NCBI GenBank assembly: GCA_905233295.1
Contig: CAJODX010000023.1
Span: 1-10,655, forward strand
Length of the DNA stretch: 10,655 nucleotides
DNA from: an uncultured Synergistales bacterium
GTDB taxonomy: Bacteria; Synergistota; Synergistia; Synergistales; Aminobacteriaceae
Direction: 5' to 3'
The notes under the pieces are model-generated. The model did not search any database. It saw only the letters and a list, made by a program, of their open reading frames with translations, and was not told the origin of the DNA. Shown here in pieces: positions 1 to 5,935 of the stretch (positions are counted from its first letter, which is position 1; each line of letters begins with the position of its first letter). A program made the translations under genes and the position numbers.

Positions 1-462
1 CACGACAACAATATTTTTGTAATCGCCACCGAGAAAAATTTTCACAGCCTGAGACAGACGGACGTATAATTTTTCCCACGTCTCCGCACCCTCAGGAGGA
101 TAAAAAAAAGGATCCGAACGCCAAAGAGAAAACGCGGTGTGCTGTTCTTTCTCAAGCGCGGGAATCGACTCGCCTTCCCATGAAGCGAAATTTATTTCTT
201 CGAGTTCGGGTAAAATTTCGGGAGTTAAATTATGACGTTCTGCAATGGCAGACGCTGTGTAATATGCGCGATCCAAGGGACTTGTATAGACCGCCTCAAC
301 AGACCATGACGATAACCTTGACGCGAGTGCCTGAGCCTGACATTTGCCTGTCTCGGTGAGCTTTACGTTTGTTCTTCCCTGAAAACGGTATTGCAAATTC
401 CATTCTGTTTGTCCGTGCCTTGCCAGAATAATCCGGCGGGGTTCGTCTTTCGTCAGGTTCAT
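1..462 (-). CDS. Histidine phosphatase family protein (phosphoglycerate mutase-like), 3' part cut by window edge
   Basis: The visible 154 residues are the N-terminal part of a histidine phosphatase (cofactor-dependent phosphoglycerate mutase/CobC/GpmB-like superfamily). The catalytic RHG motif is at residues 15-17 within RHGQTEWN, His16 being the expected phospho-acceptor. The second phosphate-binding arginine is in SPLDRA (Arg65), and acidic residues around 86-89 are placed like the family's proton donor. The second catalytic histidine lies beyond the left edge. The ATG at 462-460 is chosen because AAAGGA sits 8 nt upstream; an ATG 8 bases earlier runs into a stop after three codons. Family members dephosphorylate many small metabolites (alpha-ribazole phosphate, phosphoglycerate, sugar phosphates), so the substrate cannot be named. 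The gene is divergent from the XRE regulator at 605. Confidence 0.9.
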   Translation of the reverse strand, partial: MNLTKDEPRRIILARHGQTEWNLQYRFQGRTNVKLTETGKCQAQALASRLSSWSVEAVYTSPLDRAYYTASAIAERHNLTPEILPELEEINFASWEGESIPALEKEQHTAFSLWRSDPFFYPPEGAETWEKLYVRLSQAVKIFLGGDYKNIVVV

Positions 463-515
463 AAATTCATTCCTTTCGCGTACTGTAATTTTTTTTAACG
501 ATTCTTTTCTAAGTA

Positions 516-524
516 ATTATACCA
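516..524 (-). promoter_or_regulatory. Extended -10 promoter for the histidine phosphatase gene
   Basis: Read on the minus strand, this is TGGTATAAT: a perfect TATAAT preceded by TGn, the extended -10 form. No convincing -35 hexamer is seen 16-18 nt upstream, as is common for extended -10 promoters. Transcription would begin near base 509 and leave a leader of about 45 nt before the ATG at 462. Confidence 0.55.
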
Positions 525-543
525 TTATGAGAAAAAAATAATT

Positions 544-570
544 TTATGAAAAATTTTTTTAAGATAAAAT
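544..570 (+). promoter_or_regulatory. Weak candidate promoter for the XRE regulator
   Basis: TAAAAT at 565-570 is a plausible -10 for the regulator gene at 605. The only -35-like sequence (TTATGA, 544-549) gives a short 15-nt spacer. The region is AT-rich, so chance matches are likely. The intergenic stretch 463-604 otherwise holds only A/T runs and the divergent phosphatase promoter. Confidence 0.25.
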
Positions 571-604
571 AACAATTAAAAATATTTTGAGGATAGAAAA
601 TAAA

Positions 605-1057
605 ATGAAAAGCAATCAGGACGAAGCGAAAAATCTTGGAAAAAGAATAAGATATTACAGAAAAAAGGCAGGATTAACTCAAAGTGCGTTAGCCGCGATC
701 ATACAGCGCGGGGCAAACACAATCCCAAGATGGGAACGGGGCGAAATCCTTCCTAAAGCACAGAATATTCCTTTGCTTGCCAAGGCGCTTGGGATAACAT
801 CATCGGAGCTGCTTGACGAAAACGTTGAAAATGAAAAAAATTCTGCTGAAGTTAAAGCAACAGGTAAGAAAAACGCGAAAAACTGGCAGGATTTAAATTA
901 CTGGGGAGATATTGCGAACGAACTGACACAACTTATGAACAGCAAAGATTCTCAGAAAATCGTAGCCGTAAAAGCGATGCTGGAGACAACACTGAAGAAT
1001 AAAAAAGCAAAATCAACATCAAAAACAAAATCAAAAAAACAGGAGGGGAAAAATTAA
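605..1057 (+). CDS. XRE-family helix-turn-helix transcriptional regulator
   Basis: A 150-residue protein with a Cro/C1-type HTH at about residues 10-72. The features are LGKRIRYYRKKAGLTQSALA, a recognition-helix region QRGANTIPRWERG, and the trailing ALGITSSELL typical of HTH_3 domains. After the HTH comes a short segment (about 93-132, starting NWQDLNYWGDIANEL) that could be a small dimerisation or partner region. The end is a Lys/Ser/Thr-rich tail (about 131-150), probably unstructured and perhaps adding non-specific DNA affinity. The ATG at 605 is preferred, with TGAGGA at 588-593 (11-nt spacing). An in-frame TTG at 587 would lie inside that ribosome binding site. It is divergent from the phosphatase gene and its stop overlaps the stop of whiA. 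Target unknown; autoregulation or control of the phosphatase is only a guess. Confidence 0.85.
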   Translation: MKSNQDEAKNLGKRIRYYRKKAGLTQSALAAIIQRGANTIPRWERGEILPKAQNIPLLAKALGITSSELLDENVENEKNSAEVKATGKKNAKNWQDLNYWGDIANELTQLMNSKDSQKIVAVKAMLETTLKNKKAKSTSKTKSKKQEGKN

Positions 1058-1071
1058 TTTTGTTTTTCCTG
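1033..1071 (-). terminator. Candidate intrinsic terminator for whiA
   Basis: On the minus strand a 7-bp GGAAAAA/TTTTTCC hairpin, or a bulged alternative closed by CAGGA/TCCTG, is followed by seven T's (1039-1033). The whiA stop codon sits in the loop and the structure lies inside the 3' end of the XRE gene. The stem is A/T-rich and the distal GC stem is bulged by CCCC, so confidence is limited. On the plus strand no T-run follows the hairpin. Confidence 0.4.
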
Positions 1072-1896
1072 CGTGAAATCTTTAATTTTGTTCCAGCGAT
1101 ACTTCACTGAAGATTTTTTTATCGGAGGATTTAATTTTTTTCCAAGCTCCTCAAGTGTGTCATCAGGATATTTTATTCTGAGTTCAGCCAGCTCTCTCAG
1201 ATTTTCCGGCAGCGAAACACCTGACGAGAGAAATTTTCCAGCGAGTTCAAGCTGTTCGCGTGCGGCTCTGACTGTACGGGCAATGTTTGCGGCTTCGTAA
1301 TTTCTCTCAACGTTCACGCGGTTTCTGACGGAACGCAACATTACCGTTTTATCAAATTCGAGTGCGTTTAAAATCATTCCCGTATTGCATAAAAAAGTCA
1401 TTATATCTTCATGGTTGCGTAGCGTAAATTCGTTGCGGTGTTCAGACCATGCAAGCCCCGTGAGTTTGAGAATTTTTGAAGTCATCACGGAAATTTTTTC
1501 ATCAGAAATTATCAACGTAATATAATAGCCGTTCTTCGGAAAATAAAATCCTCCTGCGCTGCCCCAAAGTCCCTTGAGCCACAGCCATGAATTTTTAAGG
1601 CTTTTGGGATTTTTTAAAATTCCGGGAGGACATTCGATTTTTACACGCGGCTTTTGATTTTTTTGCGTTATCAGCGAGATTGCCGGAGTGAAATTAAATT
1701 TTTCATAATATGACGTGCATGACCACACACGCATCAATCTTCGAGCAGTCCGAAGCCTGTTCGTGTGAAAAAAATTTCCGTTTTTTTTCATTCCTGCGAG
1801 AAGCCCGGAAACTTCAAAGTCCGACTGAATTTTATTTTTGTTTTCTGAGGTCAGCCACTCGTCCCAAAGTCTTCCGAGCTGTAAATTTTTTTCCAT
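1054..1896 (-). CDS. whiA: WhiA-type DNA-binding protein
   Basis: A 280-residue WhiA homologue. The N-terminal two thirds is the degenerate LAGLIDADG homing-endonuclease-like fold, with LKGLWGSAGGF at about 107-117 where WhiA proteins carry the LAGLIDADG-like helix. A conserved segment VNVERNYEAANIARTVRAA (about 194-212) follows. The C-terminal HTH (about 230-272) includes LRELAELRIKYPD and LGKKLNPPIKKSSVKYR, closely matching the family pattern for that region. WhiA controls sporulation/division genes in Streptomyces and affects division and chromosome segregation in Bacillus; its role here is unknown. The length is slightly below the usual ~310-320. It begins 3 bp after the MATE stop and has only a weak ribosome site (GAGA, 9 nt from ATG), so coupling to MATE translation is likely. 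The usual yvcK/rapZ neighbours are not present. Confidence 0.9.
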   Translation of the reverse strand: MEKNLQLGRLWDEWLTSENKNKIQSDFEVSGLLAGMKKNGNFFHTNRLRTARRLMRVWSCTSYYEKFNFTPAISLITQKNQKPRVKIECPPGILKNPKSLKNSWLWLKGLWGSAGGFYFPKNGYYITLIISDEKISVMTSKILKLTGLAWSEHRNEFTLRNHEDIMTFLCNTGMILNALEFDKTVMLRSVRNRVNVERNYEAANIARTVRAAREQLELAGKFLSSGVSLPENLRELAELRIKYPDDTLEELGKKLNPPIKKSSVKYRWNKIKDFTQEKQN

Positions 1897-1899
1897 TTT

Positions 1900-3264
1900 T
1901 CAGCGTCTCTGCCGCAGTTTTTCTTCCCAGCCGCTCCATCTCACGTGCAACAGCATTAAAATACAGCAGACAATCCAGCCGACAGGATAGCCGAGCGCAA
2001 TAAAATGAACACTGCTCGTCAATTTTGAAATTATAAATAAATAAATCTGTCTGAACACTACAAACGCACCAAGCATCACCAGCATCGGCGTTCTTGAATC
2101 TCCGACACCGCGCAAAGCTCCGGCGTGAATCTGGCTAACGACATTAAACGGATCGAAAATGCTGTTCAGTCTCAAAAATAAAACTCCGTAGCGTAAAACT
2201 TCAGCGTCCCTGTTGAAAAGAGAAACAATAAACGGCGCGGAGATAAATAAAATCGTTATCACTGAAATTGAAATTGTAAGAGAAATTTTCATTGCATCGC
2301 GAAGACCCTGCCTTATCCTTTCGGGTTTCTGTGCGCCTGCATTCTGTCCTACGAATGTTGTGATTGACATTGACATGCTCTGCGTTGATAACATAACGAA
2401 AGCGTCAATGCGTGCGTAAATCCCCCAGCCAGCCGTGCTTGCCGCGCCGTAAGCGTTTATGTAAGCCTGCACGAAAACGTTTGAGAATGCTGTGATAGCC
2501 ATTTGAAAACCTGCAGGAAATCCGATTTTTATTATTCTCTTGAGAATTTCAAAGTCTATTTTCATTTCACGCCATGAAAGACTGTGGCATTCATTACTCC
2601 TGAAAAGCCTGAAAAAAATCGCAAGACCCGAAATCAGCTGCGCGAGTATCGTGGCATATGCAACTCCGGCAACTCCCGACTTGAATTTTATAACGAATAA
2701 CAAATCCAGAAAAATATTCAAAATTGAAGCGAGGATTAAATAATACAAAGGTCTTTTTGAATCGCCGACCGCACGCAACAGCCCCGCGCCCATGTTATAG
2801 AGCATTAAACCGCCGAGACCAAGCGAAAAAATCTGAAGATAAACGACAGCTTCCTTATAAACGCTCTCGGGAGTGTTCATCATGTGTAAGAGCCGCGGCG
2901 TTATGCAGTAGCCGACAGCCGAAATTATCAAAGATAAAATAACAGTCGCGACCACAGCGGTGTGTGTGGATTTTCTTAATTTTGCGATGTCTTTTGCTCC
3001 GAAATATTGAGATATAACGACTGAAGCGCCCATTGACAGACCGATGAACGCGCCTATCAAAGTCATTACTATCGGAACTGTCGAAGTTACCGCGCCGAGA
3101 GCGTCAGCACCAACGAAATTTCCTACGACAACACTGTCAACGGTGTTGTAAAGCTGCTGGAATATATTTCCAACGAACAGAGGGAACGCAAAATTAATTA
3201 ATTCTTTCCAGATTGTCCCCTCCGTCATATCTCTTACGGTTGAACGTGAATTTTTTTCCGGCAA
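1900..3264 (-). CDS. MATE family multidrug/metabolite exporter
   Basis: A 454-residue polytopic membrane protein with about twelve hydrophobic segments, as in the MATE (multidrug and toxic compound extrusion) family. The N-terminal half carries the family's characteristic FVGNIFQQLYNTVDSVVVG stretch (about 31-49). The second half repeats the pattern, with GFPAGFQMAITAFSNVFVQ and GVGDSRTPMLVM. MATE proteins are Na+ or H+ antiporters that export cationic drugs or metabolites; the substrate cannot be read here. The start is a TTG at 3264-3262, supported by GGAGG about 7 nt upstream (complement at 3271-3276); the first ATG lies 12 codons inside. It lies 15 bp after prmA and 3 bp before whiA in the same direction, so the three are probably one transcript. 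Confidence 0.93.
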   Translation of the reverse strand: MPEKNSRSTVRDMTEGTIWKELINFAFPLFVGNIFQQLYNTVDSVVVGNFVGADALGAVTSTVPIVMTLIGAFIGLSMGASVVISQYFGAKDIAKLRKSTHTAVVATVILSLIISAVGYCITPRLLHMMNTPESVYKEAVVYLQIFSLGLGGLMLYNMGAGLLRAVGDSKRPLYYLILASILNIFLDLLFVIKFKSGVAGVAYATILAQLISGLAIFFRLFRSNECHSLSWREMKIDFEILKRIIKIGFPAGFQMAITAFSNVFVQAYINAYGAASTAGWGIYARIDAFVMLSTQSMSMSITTFVGQNAGAQKPERIRQGLRDAMKISLTISISVITILFISAPFIVSLFNRDAEVLRYGVLFLRLNSIFDPFNVVSQIHAGALRGVGDSRTPMLVMLGAFVVFRQIYLFIISKLTSSVHFIALGYPVGWIVCCILMLLHVRWSGWEEKLRQRR

Positions 3265-3279
3265 AATAAAACCTCCGTT

Positions 3280-4212
3280 CTAACCCCACGCTTTTACAGC
3301 ACGGCAACCCCACCAGTCGCCGATTTTCAATTCTTTTTCAACACTAAGACCTGATGCCTCAAGAACAGAAAGAAACATTTCGCTTTCAACTGTGGTCATA
3401 CCTGAGAATATCGCGTGTCCTTTGGGTTTTAATATAGACTTGACATCTGGAAGCATTGAAACGTTAGGCTTCAGCAATATATTTGATGTCATAATGTTGA
3501 CCTCCTCTTTGAAATTTTTCAGAAGATCGCCCTGAGAAATTTCGCAGACTTTCGGATTTATTCCGTTAAGATTGACGTTGCGCCACGCTTCATCAATGGC
3601 ATCGGGGTCAATGTCGCGCGCGATTGCTTTGCCTGCGCCGAGTTTCAGAGCCGCGATAAATAAAATTCCCGTGCCTGTTCCGACATCTAAAATTATGTCG
3701 CCGAATTTCACGATTTCCTCAAGAAGAGTGAGAGCTATCTGTGTGCTTTCGTGATAGCCTGTTCCGAACGCTCCCGCAGGATAAACATTAATGACCGTCC
3801 GTCCGGGAATATGTTTTGCTTTTTCGTGCCACGGAGCTGTTACAATGAGTTTTTTTCCGACTTCGAGAGGCGGGAACGCATCATAATGCTGAGTGTCCCA
3901 TGGACGTTCATCAGTTTTATAGCAGCGTGTCAGTGTTACATCTTTAAAATCCGGCATATCAAGATAATGTTTAACTTTGAATAAAAGTTCGTCAAATTCC
4001 TGTGAACTTTCATAGTCGGCACGTAAAAATAATTTTCCGTCTTCAATGAATATGAAAGAGCCTAACGCGTCAGTGAGTGTTGCGATTGTGCTTAAAATTT
4101 CTTCGCCACGGGCTGTATTTCCGCCGGACAAAGGCATACTGAACTCGATTGTCCACCAAAATTCATTTTTCATGTCCTGTTTTAATTCGTCTATAAAATT
4201 CGATTCTGCCAT
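3280..4212 (-). CDS. prmA: Ribosomal protein L11 methyltransferase PrmA
   Basis: A 310-residue S-adenosylmethionine-dependent methyltransferase that trimethylates ribosomal protein L11 in family members. A PrmA N-terminal substrate-recognition domain occupies about residues 15-115. The family signature PAGAFGTGYHESTQ is at about 145-158. SAM motif I DVGTGTGIL is at 176-184, the acidic ribose-binding residue is in ARDIDP (Asp200), and NILLKP is at 244-249. The length agrees with the Bacillus-type enzyme. ATG 4212 is chosen because GGGAGA precedes it by 8 nt; an in-frame ATG at 4248 has no ribosome site. It heads the prmA-MATE-whiA group. In many genomes prmA sits beside dnaJ/dnaK or rsmE, and neither is adjacent here, although dnaK lies at the far end of this window. 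Confidence 0.93.
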   Translation of the reverse strand: MAESNFIDELKQDMKNEFWWTIEFSMPLSGGNTARGEEILSTIATLTDALGSFIFIEDGKLFLRADYESSQEFDELLFKVKHYLDMPDFKDVTLTRCYKTDERPWDTQHYDAFPPLEVGKKLIVTAPWHEKAKHIPGRTVINVYPAGAFGTGYHESTQIALTLLEEIVKFGDIILDVGTGTGILFIAALKLGAGKAIARDIDPDAIDEAWRNVNLNGINPKVCEISQGDLLKNFKEEVNIMTSNILLKPNVSMLPDVKSILKPKGHAIFSGMTTVESEMFLSVLEASGLSVEKELKIGDWWGCRAVKAWG

Positions 4213-4315
4213 AGAAAAATTCTCCCTGAAAATTTTTTGAGTTTGCATGTTCTGTGATTTTTATTAAAATCCGCAAGAAAGCTTCCGCTTCATAAGCATA
4301 ATAACATAGTTCACT

Positions 4316-4957
4316 TTAGCACGAAAAATTTTCAAAATCCGAAATTTGAATTTTTTCAGGCATTTTGCCTTTTTCACAACAGAGTCCTGTAACGGCATCG
4401 TCGAAATAAAAATTTTTCCCGTAAACTCCGTCTTCGCCGCGCAATAATTTTTCACAGTCAACGTTGCTCCAGCTGTGCAGATTCAGACATTTCAAACAGC
4501 TTTCTTTTAAAGTCCAGTACTCTAAAAATTTTTTTTCACGTTCATTTCCGCTGAGATTTTTTAAAATTTCAAATTCGTTCGCAAGAAAAAATCTTTTTGC
4601 AACGCTGATGTCAATATTTCTGGATTTTATTTCAACATCAACACCGTTCGGCGAATCTCCGATGCTGCATGCCGCCCACGCGCCTGAATGTGAAAGGCTG
4701 AAAAAAATTTCGGATTCTCCGCAGTAAGGTCTGCCGTTTTCATCGCGGAAAATTTTTATTTCTGTGAAATTTTTTCCTGTCCGTTCAGCGATTAATTTCT
4801 TCGCCAGCAGTTCCGCAAATACAGTTCTGTTTCTGTCGGCATTGAATTTGTAACGCAGAATTTTTTCAACTCGTTTGTGCGAAAAAAATTTCAAAAATTC
4901 ATCGACAGGCTTTTCAAGACGCGCTTTTAAATTTAATAAAAAAATTTCTGTTTCCAT
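4316..4957 (-). CDS. Sfp-type 4'-phosphopantetheinyl transferase
   Basis: A 213-residue enzyme predicted to transfer phosphopantetheine from CoA to a serine of acyl, peptidyl or aryl carrier proteins. Family motifs appear in order: NGRPY (74-78), FSLSHSG (86-92), GVDVE (105-109, with Asp107 and Glu109 as Mg2+ ligands) and FLEYWTLKES (144-153, with the catalytic Glu and Lys). The size fits the Sfp/AcpT-like group, not the ~120-residue AcpS. No carrier protein, PKS or NRPS gene is in the window, so it may serve fatty-acid ACP or a distant cluster. There is no SD sequence; instead a TATAAT box ends 6 nt before the ATG, suggesting a leaderless transcript. It lies 103 bp upstream of prmA in the same direction and may be co-transcribed. 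Confidence 0.92.
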   Translation of the reverse strand: METEIFLLNLKARLEKPVDEFLKFFSHKRVEKILRYKFNADRNRTVFAELLAKKLIAERTGKNFTEIKIFRDENGRPYCGESEIFFSLSHSGAWAACSIGDSPNGVDVEIKSRNIDISVAKRFFLANEFEILKNLSGNEREKKFLEYWTLKESCLKCLNLHSWSNVDCEKLLRGEDGVYGKNFYFDDAVTGLCCEKGKMPEKIQISDFENFSC

Positions 4958-4963
4958 AAAAAA

Positions 4964-4969
4964 ATTATA
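4964..4969 (-). promoter_or_regulatory. -10 box of PPTase gene, positioned for a leaderless mRNA
   Basis: A perfect minus-strand TATAAT is separated from the ATG at 4957 by exactly six T's, so transcription would start at or next to the start codon. No strong -35 is visible (closest is AACTTT at a 17-nt spacer) and no purine-rich SD precedes the ATG. Confidence 0.45.
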
Positions 4970-5020
4970 CGCATAAAAAATAAAATAAAGTTTAAAAAAA
5001 ATTTATTTTTTAAAAATATA

Positions 5021-5048
5021 TTTACATTTTAAAATTTTTATGTAAAAT
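5021..5048 (+). promoter_or_regulatory. Promoter of the binding-protein gene, with an overlapping inverted repeat
   Basis: TTTACA (5021-5026), a 16-nt spacer and TAAAAT (5043-5048) make a reasonable sigma-70-type promoter, with a start near 5055 and an A-rich leader of about 69 nt. A perfect 7-bp inverted repeat, TTTACAT (5021-5027) and ATGTAAA (5040-5046), covers both hexamers. It could be an operator, or could be chance in AT-rich DNA. The leader holds four copies of GAAATT (5078, 5086, 5093, 5114), the last next to the ribosome binding site. The rest of 4970-5020 is A/T runs with nothing else recognisable. Confidence 0.5.
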
Positions 5049-5123
5049 ATTTCTTTGTTGAAAAAAAATTAATTTTTGAAATTCTGAAATTTGAAATTAA
5101 AAATTAAAAAGGAGAAATTAAAA

Positions 5124-5927
5124 ATGAAAAAAATTTTTGCGGCAATTCTTGTTCTTGCACTCAGCGCAGGCGTATGTTTTGCGGACGGACTGAACATTTC
5201 AAAGCCGGGCGATTTTGTGAATTATAAAATAGGAACTCAAAGAGGAACAATCGCAGAAGGTCTCGCGAAAGACATGCTCGGCGAAAAAGCAAAAGAACAG
5301 CTCATAACGTACGAAAAAGCTACTGATGTCATTCAGGCACTGAAAGTCGGCAAAATCGAAGGCGCAATAATGGACGAAGCACCAGCAGTTCAGTTTTATA
5401 AAAACGATCCGGAAATTTTAACGATTCTGCCCGAACCTCTCACGGTTGAACAGTACGCGATCGGATTCAAGCAGGGCAACAAAGAACTGCTCGAACAGGT
5501 CAACAAAGCTCTCGCGGAAATTAAAGCTGACGGATCTCTTGAAGCGATAATGCTGAAATATAAAGAAGACCCCACCGTGGCAAAGCCCGAAGATATTGAT
5601 CTTCACAAAGGCGCGAAAGGCGGAAAATTATATCTCGGCACAGAGTCAGGCTTTCCTCCTTACGATATTAAAGTCGGAGACGGCTACACTGGAATAGATA
5701 TTGAAATGTGCGCTTTAATCGCAGGAAAACTCGACAAAGAACTTGAAATCATCGCGTATCCTTTTGACTCTTTGTTCATGGCTGTAAACAGCGGCAAAGT
5801 CGATATGATATGTGCAGGCATCACAGTGAATGAAGAAAGAAAAATGTTCACGGATTTTTCAGAGCCTTATGAAGATGCGAAACAGGTTGCAGTCGTTTTA
5901 ACAAAAGACTACAAACCTGCTGAATAG
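5124..5927 (+). CDS. Secreted amino-acid-binding-type solute-binding protein with circularly permuted segment order
   Basis: A 267-residue protein with a Sec signal peptide (MKKIFAAILVLALSAGVCFA, predicted cleavage before Asp21) but no proper lipobox. The rest resembles the family-3 solute-binding fold (polar amino acid type, SBP_bac_3), but in rotated order. Residues 22-108 match the usual second lobe (YKIGTQRGTIAEGLAK, then IEGAIMDEAPAV). Residues 109-147 match the usual C-terminal return and last helices (YAIGFKQGN, LLEQVNKALAEIKADGSLE). After a linker, residues 168-267 match the usual N-terminus (LYLGTESGFPPYDI, GYTGIDIEMCALIAGKL, GITVNEERKMFTDFSEPY). Ligand residues expected for alpha-amino acids persist: Arg239, Thr42 and Asp84. 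ATG 5124 is chosen for AAGGAG 9 nt upstream; an in-frame TTG at 5091 lacks one. No permease or ATPase is adjacent. The gene ends 8 bp from the convergent hisG stop. Confidence 0.88.
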   Translation: MKKIFAAILVLALSAGVCFADGLNISKPGDFVNYKIGTQRGTIAEGLAKDMLGEKAKEQLITYEKATDVIQALKVGKIEGAIMDEAPAVQFYKNDPEILTILPEPLTVEQYAIGFKQGNKELLEQVNKALAEIKADGSLEAIMLKYKEDPTVAKPEDIDLHKGAKGGKLYLGTESGFPPYDIKVGDGYTGIDIEMCALIAGKLDKELEIIAYPFDSLFMAVNSGKVDMICAGITVNEERKMFTDFSEPYEDAKQVAVVLTKDYKPAE

Positions 5928-5935
5928 AATCTGAA

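Noticed and set aside
4213..4248. Longer PrmA start at ATG 4248.
   Set aside because: No Shine-Dalgarno there; GGGAGA precedes ATG 4212 at ideal spacing and the family's N-terminus fits the shorter form.
5091..5123. Extended start (TTG 5091) for the binding protein, adding eleven mostly Lys residues.
   Set aside because: No ribosome site precedes it, the AAGGAG site lies inside it, and it would spoil the signal peptide that starts neatly at ATG 5124.
5078..5123. GAAATT/AAATTAAAAA repeats in the leader considered as a CRISPR-like or iteron array.
   Set aside because: Units are 6 bp, irregularly spaced and in A-rich leader DNA; there are no spacers and no replication or cas gene nearby.
5166..5187. 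Lipoprotein lipobox around Cys18 of the binding protein (AGVC).
   Set aside because: The residue before Cys is Val, not Gly/Ala/Ser, while CFA followed by DG is a good signal peptidase I site.
5124..5927. Binding protein read as a truncated, frameshifted or pseudogene copy of a normal SBP.
   Set aside because: Signal peptide, ribosome site, both lobes and the ligand residues are all present once in one open frame. Flanking DNA holds no leftover lobe coding sequence.
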